Shown: positions 7,252-7,326 of the stretch, in pieces | Numbering within the stretch: position 1 is the stretch's first letter | Layout of the letters: each line of letters begins with the position of its first letter | Source of the DNA: Thermoplasmata archaeon | GTDB lineage: Archaea > Thermoplasmatota > E2 > UBA202 > JdFR-43 | DNA length: 7,326 bases | Assembly (NCBI GenBank): GCA_021158865.1 | Contig: JAGGSX010000119.1 | Coordinates: 1 to 7,326, forward strand | Direction of reading: 5' to 3' | Notes under the pieces: model-generated | Databases searched by the model: none | What the model was told of the DNA's origin: nothing | What the model saw: only the letters and a program-made list of their open reading frames with translations | Made by a program: the position numbers and the translations under genes

Positions 7252-7326
7252 TTATCCACGCCATATACTTTGCTCACTCACTCCTACAAAGAATCCATTG
7301 CCTTGTTCAATAACAAAGTCAGGAGC
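7252..7326 (-). CDS. C-terminal end of a secreted GWN-repeat-type surface protein (partial)
   Basis: Only the last 24 codons are visible, read from the window edge in frame to a TAA at 7254-7252. The peptide contains IEQGNGFFVGV followed by SIWRG and the stop. This aligns with the GWN module of the gene at 1-1502, which has IENGTGYFISV in the same place after a similar Pro-x-x-Phe stretch. The upstream gene therefore probably ends in the same C-terminal module and encodes another extracellular protein of this family. It is cut by the window edge, so its start, size and N-terminal domains are unknown. The stop lies 60 bases before the chosen start of the giant surface protein, on the same strand. 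The alignment is short, so the family assignment rests on about 20 residues; the open frame and stop are directly seen. Confidence 0.7.
   Translation of the reverse strand, partial: APDFVIEQGNGFFVGVSEQSIWRG

Overview
The window reads as archaeal, most likely a Thermoplasmata-type euryarchaeote (inference from domain style, not proven). The reasons are AT-rich DNA, TATA-like elements about 25 bases before two start codons that lack a Shine-Dalgarno site, one GGAGG site, and secreted proteins rich in N-glycosylation sequons built from Ig-like, CARDB, DUF11-like and 'GWN' modules. All four genes are on the minus strand and closely packed, with gaps of about 60, 22 and 30 bases. I see no RNA gene, CRISPR array or insertion sequence, and no gene-free stretch over 300 bases.

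Reading in the direction of transcription (high to low coordinates): (1) 7326-7252 is the last 24 codons of a gene entering from outside, ending in a module that resembles the repeat of the last gene in the window. (2) 7191-2794 is a giant secreted protein of 1465 residues: signal peptide, carboxypeptidase-regulatory-like domain, CARDB-like domain, DUF11-like domain, then a chain of Ig-like domains. Two of these Ig-like domains are each split by a nested MAM-like/choice-of-anchor-J jelly roll of about 160 residues. (3) 2771-1533 is a secreted or membrane-tethered caspase-fold protein with an N-terminal beta-sandwich. Both catalytic positions are replaced (His to Arg274, Cys to Trp312), so it should be a pseudopeptidase. 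(4) 1502 to beyond position 1 is a secreted protein with a WxxGDxWTY-type N-terminal domain, an Ig-like segment and tandem 83-residue GWN repeats; it is cut by the window edge.

The genes form a cell-surface cassette: two modular, probably glycosylated surface proteins, a related module upstream, and a caspase-fold protein that has probably lost catalysis and may act by binding. The functional link is inferred only from co-orientation, spacing and shared export. Each of the three complete gene starts has its own plausible core promoter, so they may be transcribed separately rather than as one operon.
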